Source of the DNA: Sipunculus nudus
Taxonomy: Eukaryota; Annelida; Sipuncula; Golfingiida; Sipunculidae
Reading direction: 5' to 3'
Assembly (NCBI GenBank): GCA_026874595.1
Contig: CM049310.1
Coordinates: 20,436,058 to 20,500,057, forward strand
Length of the DNA: 64,000 bases
Positions 11,594-21,807 of this stretch are shown here, piece by piece. Position 1 is the stretch's first letter, and the number at the start of each line of letters is the position of its first letter. A model generated the notes under the pieces. It was not told the origin of the DNA. It did no database searches and saw nothing but the letters and a program-made list of their open reading frames with translations. The position numbers and the translations under genes are program-made.

Positions 11594-11880
11594 TTAATCC
11601 TTCAAAAAAAACAGAAGAATGTTATTGCTTTTTGTTCAGAAAAAAAAAACACAAGAAAATTGAAATATACCATCAATAATTCTTTTAACAGTCCCAAATG
11701 CTGCAGAAAAAAGAACATGTGACAATACAATATAATTATGTCCCCAAAATAATCTTTCTTATGCTGTGTTACATGTTTCCGTTGAATTGTGCTTCAATCA
11801 CTGGAATTTTTAAGTGGTTTTAAAACTAGCTGAAAAAAAGGACCAAACCTCAATGAAAAAATTGGCACCATATTTTTCTT

Positions 11881-12405
11881 AATTCAGGGGATGATGAAGA
11901 ACAAAAATGCATAGAGTGTCATATTTTTACAAGCAAATTTTACTCGGGTCCAATTGGCTGCATATGCCCCTGCACTACTAGTGGTCAAAAGGTCTGCCCG
12001 GGCAAAGCAGAATGTGATGATGACTACTATTAGAAAACCCTGCTCTCTTCATGTCTATGTATATCCTGGAGCTACAGCCAAATCTTTCAGATTCCCCTTT
12101 ATTCCTCTGACGCTCTCACATTGTCCCAGCTTATTAGCAGATTATTACTCACCAGAATGACCTCAGCAAACATATATCAGCAGTTTTGTGGCAAGAGTAA
12201 CTTTGGGTATACAGAAATCTAATGTCCCCACTCCTTTTATTAATTTAAGTTGAATTTCACAAGAAAACAAAAGACCTGTTTTACCCTTGAAAAGTTTGAA
12301 AACATGTTTAAGATTTATTTTATAGCCATATTTGTATATATGTTAAATCCATGTAATCAATCAAATATTCTTTTAAAATATTTTATGAACTATGGTTTAT
12401 ATCAT
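11881..12405. other. Non-coding stretch, nothing recognised
   Basis: AT-rich sequence between the decayed element and the duplicated block. No repeat, RNA or exon signal is supported. Confidence 0.4.
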
Positions 12406-13130
12406 ACGGAAGCGTATTGTTGCCACCTGGTAAAAGAAGAATAAATTATTTATCTCGCACGTACAACATAGTAACTCATACGTAGACATACTCTCTCCAA
12501 AGTACGACATATTATCGCGTACGTACGACATACTATCTCGTACGTACGACATACTATCGTGCACGTATGACATACTATCTCGTAGTACGACATACTATCT
12601 CGTACGTACGAGATAATCTTACGGATCTGATTCACGGACTACACAACAGGCCAACTGATATATGTATAAGCAATTTATATATGTTAAATGATGCGTGTTC
12701 TCACCCTAACTACGCAACATACCACCTTGCAACCGTCGGAACACCGTTGAAAAGAAAAAAAATTCATATATTTTTTATGTATTTATTTTTATATATATAT
12801 ACTATTAATTTAAATGCTAATCGATTTATCACTGTTTTTCTTTTTTTCTAGGTTTCTGAAATATTTCAAGGAAGTGAAATTTATCAAATCGTTTTCTGCC
12901 AGTCATATACAGAACTTTCATTTTTAAAATAGGTACTTAAATACTGTTAGCAGTGTATGATGTTATAATGATGAGCCTGTCATAGTATTAATAAGAAAAA
13001 AAAATATTGCTTTTGCCAAACTGAAACTACCTTTTGGAAAAGGAAGGGTTCGGACAAGAGGTACAGCTACCAAATAGCCTAATTTTAAGTAATTGAGAAT
13101 GGATATATGTGGGTTAGGTTTCTTATATTC
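12406..13130 (+). repeat. Duplicated block, copy 1 (with satellite core)
   Basis: This block aligns over its whole length with 13999-14730. It starts ACGGAAGCGTATTGTTGCC, passes through a CGTACGTACGACATA satellite, continues with GACTACACAACAGG and TGCCAAACTGAAACTAC, and ends near GGTTTCTTATATTC. Many small indels separate the copies. No long ORF is shared, so a duplicated non-coding element is more likely than a gene. Confidence 0.8.
12449..12617. repeat. CGTACGTACGACATA satellite array, copy 1
   Basis: Monomers of about 19-21 bp (ATCTCGTACGTACGACATACT) are repeated about eight times. Each contains the palindrome CGTACGTACG. The last monomer is followed by the reverse complement of the array start (CGTACGAGATAATC), so the array can fold on itself. 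Confidence 0.85.
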
Positions 13131-13841
13131 CAAAAATTGATCTGTATAACAACTATATACAGTGTCACTCGCCCTGATGTTAACGGCATGAAGTTCAACT
13201 GATGGGATCAAGCATTTAGTTTCACAATATATGAATCCGGAAACTCTCCTTACGGGCATGCATCTCTGTAGTACAGAGACCTCTATTTTGGCACTCAAGG
13301 TTCATATTCTTTTGTAATAATATGTGAATTGTCTTACGTTATTAACTCATTTTGGCTGAATACGAAAGTTGTTCAGAAAATCCATTCCGATACACGGGCT
13401 TAATATCTCCTGTTTACCGGCTTTATACGTTATTATATATGGTTCTGTGTGTGAGTAAACAAAGTGCACCTTTGTGTGTTTACCATAACAAGACCGCGTG
13501 ACTAGAAGCAAGATCTTAGTCTAGCACACGCGGTAATATAAAAAAAAGAGAAGAACATGAAAGAAGAAACACCCAGAAAAGCTTGAAAAACCTTGATTTT
13601 TGAAGTTGATTTTTACGGCCACCAGGTGGCGTGAGCGCTGTTTGTTTTTCATCATTGATCGCCCTGGGGCACGTTTATTCCACTTGTAGTGAGCAAACGG
13701 TTTTAGAACGAAATATTGAAAGATACCGTCATAGTTTAAGGAAACTACACTGTATTTCATGTATACTCAATATACCTGGTATGTGAAATGTAAATAGGTC
13801 ATTTTTTTCATTTAAACTCTCTACAATACAATGATCGTCTC

Positions 13842-13894
<53 letters not shown>

Positions 13895-13998
13895 AGACTG
13901 AAAGCCTTGGGATATATTACCAACGCTGTGTAAGAATGGCTCAGCCGGTGGATACTATTTATGTCTTTAGTAATACATGTAATGTCTATCAGAGGTTT
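13131..13998. other. Spacer between duplicated blocks, with (GT)n at 13847-13891
   Basis: No gene is seen. A (GT)n microsatellite of about 22 units lies at 13847-13891. The spacer does not match the flanking blocks by eye. Confidence 0.6.
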
Positions 13999-14730
13999 AC
14001 GGGAGCGTATTGCTGCCACCTGGTTCAAGAAAAATAAATTATTTATCCCGTACATACCACATATTATCTCGTACGTACGACATACTATCTCGTACGTACG
14101 ACATACTATCTCGTACCTACGACATATTTCCTCGTACGTACAAAATATTATCTCGTACGTACGACAAATCTCGTACGTACGACGTATTATCTCGTACGTA
14201 CGACATATTTTCTCGTGCGTACGAGATAATAAATCTTTCGGAGCTGATTAACTGACTACACAACAGGGCAACAAATATATGTATAAATAATATACAGGTA
14301 TATGTTAAATAAGGTGAGTTTTCACACTAATTATATACATCTCAAACTCCTTGCAAACCGCTGTGACACCGTTGAAACGAACACACACTTATTTATTTAT
14401 TTATAGTATATATTTAAATGCTATTCGATTCACATTTTTTGGTGTCCAGGTTTCTGTCATATTTCAAGCATGCGAATTATACATCAAATCGTTGTCTGAC
14501 AGTCATATACAGAACTCTCATTTTAAGAGAGGTGATTAAATAATGTTAGCAGTATATGATGTTATAACAGTGAACCTGTCATTATGTTAATAATTAACAA
14601 ATCTTGCCTTTGCCAAACTGAAACTACTCTTTGGAGAAAGAAGGGTTCGGACAAGACGTACAGCTCCCAAATAGCCTGATTTTAAGTAATTGAGAATGGA
14701 TATTTGTGGGGTAGCAGGTTTCTAATATTC
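13999..14730 (+). repeat. Duplicated block, copy 2 (with satellite core)
   Basis: Second copy of the block at 12406-13130 in the same orientation, about 1.6 kb downstream. The GAAGGGTTCGGACAAGA and TTTTAAGTAATTGAGAATGG segments are nearly identical. The satellite core is slightly longer here. Confidence 0.8.
14039..14233. repeat. CGTACGTACGACATA satellite array, copy 2
   Basis: About nine monomers of the same 19-21-bp unit as at 12449. They again start near AAATAAATTATTTATC and end with the inverted CGTACGAGATAATAA. Confidence 0.85.
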
Positions 14731-15631
14731 TTAACTGATCTATTCCAATCATCTCACGTTTCATACATGTTTATAATGGCTGATCCATATCTGTGCCGGA
14801 AAAAATATTGTTGATGTGTGAACCTTTGTATCATAAATTTTGAAATATTTGTTTGCGGGCTTGATTAGAAGCTTGAAACTTGAAACATGCGGCTGTGTGG
14901 GCTGACAGTGCGTGATGCGGGGCGGGTGCGGGTTCAATCTTTCACACCGCGCAGGGCCCCAGCGCCGTCCCTGGCGCAATATGGTAGAGGGCGCTGCAAT
15001 AGCCCCTTGAAAAAATAGTGATCTATCTAAAGATTAAGATAAAAAAATAAGGAAAACTATCCCCCTAAGGACACACTTTGGATCATTCCCGAAAGTTCAA
15101 GACCATGAACACGCATTTCCGTTGCGTGGCCACAGAGGATTCCCGTGATCAAAATCCACTGTTGCCACCCTCAGTTATACATGTTATATGGTGGCTGATC
15201 TGGTGCTGTGCGGTTTAGATGACAGTACTGACGGTAGATGGCGCTGACATACCATTTTAATGTGAACAAAATTTTATAACATTGATTGGAACACGTAACT
15301 TTGCTTCATGTAATGATCCCGCAACCTCACTCACCTGTTAACGTCATAAATTCATGCCACAGAGCTCTTTTACTCTCCTAAGTTGCCAAAGTTACAGAGA
15401 AGCGGAGGCTGACATTTTGTAATCATGGTATGGGTAATAAAACTTTGGCAATGGAGGAAATTTGAACAGGAGATTAAAATGGGATACTGTGGTGCAAGAC
15501 TACACATTGGAAATACTGAAAAAATATGGAATATTCAATTATTCTGGTATAATTAAATATGTACAGTAATATTCATCCGGGTGTTCATTGTTACAACTTT
15601 AACATTCGCACATAGAAAAAGCAAAGGTGTA

Positions 15632-15692
<61 letters not shown>

Positions 15693-16015
15693 ACAGCTGT
15701 AAACCCTCAGACTTACTCCACTTTAACAGTCTTCATTTATCAGACTAAAGGTTATAGTCAGAAACGTCACACCTTCAAGTTAGTCTGCAATGACACTTAT
15801 CACTGAACAAAACAAGCACTATTCATTTTAAATGGAATGGACCTTGCACGTGGTATGACTGGTGCACAAGTGAAACTATACCTGACCAATAATGGTTGGC
15901 CATTTTTGATGATTTCCTGTATGGACAAAAAAATGACAAAAAGATGCGCAGGAAATATATATCACTATCACGTTTATATTTTTTTAGGTTCTGATTTATT
16001 ACACACCAAACAATA

Positions 16016-16069
<54 letters not shown>

Positions 16070-16822
16070 TTGTTTCTGTATTTAGAACATTTTATAAAGT
16101 TCTCTGTGTATGAAAATCATTAACTGAAGACATTGATATAATATCTAACTTTACAATATCTGCTAATATGTATTACTGTATATTGCCGTATTATTATTAC
16201 AGGAATAGTAATATTTCATAATTCATCGTCTCCTTTAACTGTGCTTAAGAAGTGCAAAAAAGTGTATATGCTGATGTGTATAGGGATGTGAAAATTAATG
16301 TATGTACATCTTGAATTTGAAGGATGGACTACAGCTTGGCACTTCTGGCCACCAGATTCTTGGCATTCTCGAAAGGACTGTCTCCACAACTTTGGCGATT
16401 TAAAGCCTTCTTGTTTCACCGCCATGTGTGGCCTAACATTATATTGGTGGCGTCCATTGTCTCAACTCAGAGAGAAAGATTCTCTATGAAGCACTAAAAG
16501 AATGGGTTGGTGCACAATATATATTAATCAGAGATCTGCGATAAACTTTATGACGTTTTTAACGGCAGTAGTAGCTAGTTCTTGCTAATCAGGAAATCCG
16601 AGGTGAACTTAAAAAAAGATAATTTTAATCATTTTTTTTTTTTCATTTTTATTAATGATCGGTCATATCGACAACATAAATTTGGATATTCAGGAGACAC
16701 TTTCAAGGCCTAATTTTATCTCCTCCTCTCCATTCATCCAATCCTAGTTGTATTTTCCCCGCCATTTCTGTTAGCATGTTTATTAAGAGCACAAAAATGA
16801 CAAAAATCATGCCTTGCAAAAC
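14731..16822. other. Non-coding stretch with two long (AT)n tracts
   Basis: No gene is supported. (AT)n tracts lie at 15635-15684 and 16019-16068. A GC-rich patch with GGGTTCAATC (about 14931) is weakly B-box-like. A poly-T run lies near 16635. Confidence 0.5.
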
Positions 16823-19800
16823 CAGGGTTCATACACTAATTATGAGAAAAATTTCAAGCACTTTTCAAGCACTTTTCAAGGACCAGAAAAGTATTTTCAA
16901 GGACATCAACATTTATGGACGCATCAATGGCATTTGTAAGGAAGGTGTTTCAACCAAGCCAGTTGCGGGAAAGAGAAATTATACCTTTACAAGAATATAG
17001 TCACACAATATGCATCAAGGTGATTAAATAATACAGAACCTACCTTTTAGCAACTTGATCTGTTCAGCAGAATGAATTCTAATGTCAACTCAATTACATC
17101 TCAGTGTACTTATTTCCTGGGCCTACTGCTGCAGGCTTCTTATCATATGTTTCAAACTCTTCACATTAACCACTAAACTACCAATGTCAAACGATAAAAA
17201 AATAATTAAAATATGTACACTTATTACAGATGCAACTGTTTCAATTAAAGTTTGTTCTGTTTAAGTTCCTGCAACTTCTCATCGAGACAGGAATCCACTT
17301 CTGCAAGTTCCATCTTCTTTTCATTCACAGTTCTACGCAAGCTATTTGACCTGGCAATCATACAAAGTTTCCCTTTAGCCTCTGCTTCTTCTGCCCATTT
17401 ATCGGCCTGCTTGTTCATGTCCTTTATGTACTCCTCTAACCGGACCTTTTTGTTCTTCAACTCATCAATCTGATCAACAACTACTTTCCTCTTCAGGCTC
17501 TTTCGATCGGCTGCTTTCTCTCTTTTCTGTTGTTCCAAATGAGCATGATATCTCTGTCTTGCAGCAGCTGCAGATGCAAGCATTTCTTTGTTTACAGTTA
17601 CCTGCAGTGTTCCACCAGCTTGCTTGACATGATCATATACAAGTCTCTGGGAAACATAAGATTTTTCTGACATGTTTTCCACTTCAACCTGCCTATTGAC
17701 TGAAAATCCACGTTCCACAGTGGCTTGTCCATGTGACAAAAGCAACAACAGTTGCACAACTTTGAACAGCTTCTTGAAGCCACTCTTGGGATTCATGTGT
17801 CTGTAGTACAGTTCGTCTACTCTGCATTCTTGGTTTCTTGGATCAAAAGCTTTGAAGTCAGATGTACCTCTTACAGTCCCATCAACAAAGTCTGTAAACT
17901 GACTAAGAATCTCATCACATTCACCTTCCTTAACTTGTTTTGCTTGAACAAGAATGTCCAGAACGGATTTCATCAGCTTCCTCAAGGTTGGTGTTTTTGA
18001 TGATGAAATGATCCTTGGATCCAAACAAGAAATGAATCTGACCAAAGGGTATTTGATTGGAGACTTTTCCAAGAGTTTTGAAACAAGCTTCACCAGGAAT
18101 AACCTACACTGCATCCTGAATTCCAGTACTGTCAGCTCACTGATGGCCTTCTTGCTGAACAGTTTCCTCACCTCTTTATCAGCCACATATCCAATATCTA
18201 TCTCCTTTGGGTTGCAGTACTGTTTTTTGTCTAGAGGGTTGACATCCTGCAACAGCTTCACTGTGCTGTCAGCTCTTATCAAGATATCATTCTTCATAAA
18301 TCTCATCATGAGTTTCTGTAGCATTTTCTTTAAGTCTTCCTTAAGAAAAGGTATCATTGGGCGATCTGTATGATACATCACCAAGCAAGGTTGAACTACC
18401 CGTGCAACACTAAGGAAAAAATTCAACTTTGCCAGAAAGAGGGTATCCTTTGTGCTCTCTTGTACCACAGTGAATGATTTACACTTGGGGGTAAGCTGCT
18501 TGTTTGTTGTTACAAACTTCACATATTCACAAATGTGAGGCCAAATGTCAATAGCACGCTCTGCTACTGGAATGTTTTCAAGCCACCTGTGGCTGCAGAA
18601 CTTTAATGGATATAAGGCACCTTTGGTGGTTTTGTCATAATCATCTCGCCTTGCAGGGCTGTCTTTAAATAGCCAATACATACTGGATAATAAGCTATCC
18701 AAATGCCACTCAGTAGCTGCCGCTCCAGCCTGGAAGGAACCATGCACAATATGCAACCCGCAGCTTCCTATATTAAGAATATCAGGATGATCCTTCAATA
18801 TTTCTTCATAAAATTTCCAATTAAGGTTTGGTCCATCCATTGAGATTTGTAAGACCTTGTCCATGCCGATGCACCCTATCCCCTTCATAAAATGATCCGA
18901 CATATCCAATGCAGTTGCATGTCCCATAAACTCCGAGTTCAGGTAACGTGTAATAACATGTTGTTCATTCCACATTCGAATATGAATATCCATCTGTTTT
19001 GACTGAGTTTTTTTGTTCAGTGCCTCATCAAAGAGAAGGACTAGTCCATCCTGCTTACTTGCCGACTTTTCAAGAAGGGTTCTGAAATATGGGGCAAGAC
19101 CATAACAGCACAAGTAGGCACATTTTCTTTCTCCACAAGTAAACTTTTTGGCGACAGCACTATCTGGAAACATCAGTGTGAATAAATCACCAATACCTGT
19201 GCAGGAATTGTATGAATAGTGACTTTCAATAGTTTTTAATGTCCAAAGTACCTCTGCTGTTAATGTTTGTTCCCTAGAAGCAAATGCTGCAATGGATGAC
19301 TGGCGCATGTCAGTGCCTACAGATCTAGGTCGAGAATCGGTATCATCAGTAGTGGTTGTAGCTGAAGTGGACCTGGTAGCAGTAATACAAAGGGAACTAC
19401 TTTTGACAGTACTGCCACTCATAGTATTGCTGGTTGAAGTTTCCTGGTTCTTACTGGCCGTGGTTATGGGCTGGAAAAAAGTTGAGAGATTAGCTGTCGT
19501 GAAAAGGTGACCACTGGTTGCCCGCCGTCGGACATTTTCTGTGTGTCTCTTTCCTTTCATGTGACTTGTCAGTGCGGCTTCACCCATGCCGCCGACATCA
19601 AAAGTCTTGTAACACAAAATGCACTTTGCGCGGTTGTTGGATGATGGATCTATGGCCAACCATGATTTATATTTATCTTTCAGTAGCCAGTCGCGGTTGA
19701 ATACACAGCGGCCCATTGTTTAGCTTGACATTTAAAATGATCACTCATCCAGAATGACCAGAAAGATTTAACTAATCTGATAACGAGGGTCTAAAACAGA

Positions 19801-21356
19801 ATATTGAAAGGGGCTCTCTGATTCGCCGACTAGCTCAACCTTTAACAAATCACATGCTCCGGCAAAAGGGCGCCGAAAATTTCCGACAGTTTGGCGATCG
19901 TGAGGGATATTCATTCATGTTTTTAACGAAAATAATCAATAAAAGCCTACAATATGTAACCCATATAAGATGTTAGGGGATAATAATATCATATTATTTA
20001 AAACATAATGCTACTCGAGCTTCGTATCAGCATGTTTAATAGCATGACAAGGTCTTGCACGAACTTTTGCCGTTTACCGCCAAGTCACAGGCCGCACGTG
20101 TCAAAAATGACCAGGCAACGACCTGTGGAGTTCGTTATCTTACGATCACAGACGCAACCAAATTTTATTCAAACCTGTATAAAGTTTCACAAAACCAAAA
20201 CTAATAGTGTGAAACCTTGTTAAAAAAATCTTATGGGTGCGCCTTTACGCAAACGTTATGCGGGGAAAGGAGGGGGCCGATTGTGGAAGCTGTATATAAC
20301 GCTGATCACTCTTTGAACTGTCACTAGCGTCCTACGCTTACAAACGGCTATCATATCGCGAAAAAAATGTGATTTCCCAAATGGATCCCAGCCTTTTACA
20401 AACTGACGACAAAGTATGTGAATATACGTTAGTATTTGCGAAACATCTTCACCTATTTCGGACAACCAGTATTCATCTGTAACTGGATTAACGCCGCGTG
20501 AAACTGTATTTCGCTGATCAGTGGTATTAGTAAGCTATCAAATGACGATCACAGCGCATACACGTGGACAGGGTACCCAGATAAAAAGAAACGCAACCCG
20601 TAGGCCTACTGAAAAACCTTTCTTGGGGTTACTTTGATCAACACTTAATCGGATCGGGTTCATTTGGAAAATATGACCCCTCTTATAAAATTATTATCGC
20701 CGAGTTAACAATGTAAAACGTAAAGTTTACTTGATTTAAACAACACATTCTACTAAGCGAATTAGTTTTATATTATTAACATCACTCATATTCGAGTCAT
20801 ACCCGTCATTTTTTTTCACACATTTTAATCACCTCGTTTGTTCCCAGATAATTATTTCCTTTAAAAGTTCTTCTCAATAGCTATATTAATAATCCCTGTT
20901 GTATTAAATTTAAATTTAAAATATAGTTCTTGTGCAAATACTTGTACGGGAATTCGCCAAGCATGTATTGAGTTCTCATTTAAAGATTATTATCATTATT
21001 CCCTCGGGGGGAATTCTCGACGATCTTTACAGTAAAAGCAGCTCACTATTTGATAAGAATTAAGCATGATTATTGCTCTCGTATGTTAACTTGTTACATC
21101 GTCAATGTCACCGCACAAACTCATTCATCCACGACTGGGTTCATTCTATTTCACACATTTGATTGACGTAGAGATGGCCGGAGGTCGATATTAAAAACTA
21201 GGTCTGAACACAACATTCATCAAACTCTTTCACAAAATTTTATTTTCAAGCACTTTTCCAAACCACTCTCTCTTTTCAAGCACTTTTCAAGCCCTTGAAA
21301 TTGAAATGACCAAATTCAAGCACTGTTCAAGGTTTTCAAGGTGCGTACGAACCCTG
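16823..21356 (-). mobile_element. hAT-like DNA transposon, apparently full length
   Basis: The left end reads CAGGGTTCATACAC. The right end on the reverse strand reads CAGGGTTCGTACGCACC, so the ends are inverted repeats of a hAT-type consensus. Subterminal motifs of the form TTCAAGCACTTTTCAAG occur at both ends (about 16850-16885 and 21245-21340). The interior has one long intact ORF on the minus strand. Directly outside the ends lies AAAAC on both sides (16818-16822, 21357-21361), a candidate 5-bp target duplication rather than the usual 8 bp. Length is 4534 bp. Confidence 0.78.
17245..19716 (-). CDS. hAT-like transposase, 823 aa, uninterrupted
   Basis: The single frame starts MGRCVFNRDWLLKDKY. 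A zinc finger of BED-like type follows, with C32, C35, H52 and H58 (C-X2-C-X16-H-X5-H). Next comes a Ser/Thr-rich linker (about 65-140) and a large central domain with LCSHRWLENIPVAERAI-type sequence (FCSHRWLENIP, near residue 375). The C-terminal GQATVERGFSVNRQ segment (about 660) resembles the hAT dimerisation region (normally ERxFS). A charged coiled-coil tail of about 100 residues closes the protein. No stop or frameshift breaks it, so the copy may be recent. It lies within inverted termini. About 1.6 kb of non-coding sequence separates its start from the right end of the element. No second ORF or intron was recognised. Confidence 0.8.
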   Translation of the reverse strand: MGRCVFNRDWLLKDKYKSWLAIDPSSNNRAKCILCYKTFDVGGMGEAALTSHMKGKRHTENVRRRATSGHLFTTANLSTFFQPITTASKNQETSTSNTMSGSTVKSSSLCITATRSTSATTTTDDTDSRPRSVGTDMRQSSIAAFASREQTLTAEVLWTLKTIESHYSYNSCTGIGDLFTLMFPDSAVAKKFTCGERKCAYLCCYGLAPYFRTLLEKSASKQDGLVLLFDEALNKKTQSKQMDIHIRMWNEQHVITRYLNSEFMGHATALDMSDHFMKGIGCIGMDKVLQISMDGPNLNWKFYEEILKDHPDILNIGSCGLHIVHGSFQAGAAATEWHLDSLLSSMYWLFKDSPARRDDYDKTTKGALYPLKFCSHRWLENIPVAERAIDIWPHICEYVKFVTTNKQLTPKCKSFTVVQESTKDTLFLAKLNFFLSVARVVQPCLVMYHTDRPMIPFLKEDLKKMLQKLMMRFMKNDILIRADSTVKLLQDVNPLDKKQYCNPKEIDIGYVADKEVRKLFSKKAISELTVLEFRMQCRLFLVKLVSKLLEKSPIKYPLVRFISCLDPRIISSSKTPTLRKLMKSVLDILVQAKQVKEGECDEILSQFTDFVDGTVRGTSDFKAFDPRNQECRVDELYYRHMNPKSGFKKLFKVVQLLLLLSHGQATVERGFSVNRQVEVENMSEKSYVSQRLVYDHVKQAGGTLQVTVNKEMLASAAAARQRYHAHLEQQKREKAADRKSLKRKVVVDQIDELKNKKVRLEEYIKDMNKQADKWAEEAEAKGKLCMIARSNSLRRTVNEKKMELAEVDSCLDEKLQELKQNKL

Positions 21357-21424
21357 AAAACAAACCAAATCCCAATTATTGTATTCCCAGACAAAGTCGG
21401 GGGATATATGTTTTCATACCGGTC

Positions 21425-21449
21425 CCGCCGCCGCCGCCGCCGCCGCCGC
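21425..21449. repeat. (CCG)n microsatellite
   Basis: Eight CCG units lie at the left edge of the 325-bp array, much as a (CGG)n tract sits at the edge of the 280-bp array at 55850. Confidence 0.9.
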
Positions 21450-21807
21450 ATATAAATCTTGTTGGCGCGATAACTCAAAAAATATTTCACGGATCTTTAC
21501 CAAACTTGGTATATGTATAGATATTGGTGAGATGAAGACGCCTATTTATAATGAGTTCATGACCTTCACTAGGAGAGTGTCCTTGACCTTGAATAGGTCC
21601 AATTTTGGGGAATATCACACAAATTCTGAAATATCTCAAGAAATCTTGCATGGATTGATCCCAAAATCAAGTTGATGGAAGATCATGGATAGGGTTGTCA
21701 TTTTCCAGAAACTGGTGGCGCCACCTATTATTCTTTACTTGTTTTCGTGCCGTTTAATACCCCCAAAATTGCCACTTGACAGTACTGTGAGCATTATAAG
21801 TCAAAAA

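Larger units (their letters stand above)
5543..11880 (-). mobile_element. Decayed DNA-transposon-like element carrying a TGCDTT-family ORF
   Basis: The left boundary region (5543-5583) and the right boundary region (11841-11880, reverse strand) are inverted copies of one another. They share TATGGTGCCAATTTTTT and about 34 of 40 bases by eye. Between them lies one long broken coding region on the minus strand. The distance between the inverted ends is about 6.3 kb. No target-site duplication could be fixed because the outermost ends are unclear. A (GA)n tract (5928-5966) and a nested hAT MITE lie inside. Confidence 0.5.

Noticed and set aside
12449-14233. CRISPR-like array (regular short repeats)
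   Set aside because: Monomers are contiguous with no unique spacers and the genome is animal; this is a satellite.
16216-16425. Minus-strand frame MAVKQEGFKSPKLW as a gene
   Set aside because: Short, no domain, no clear splice sites, and it lies just outside the hAT-like element in repeat-rich DNA.
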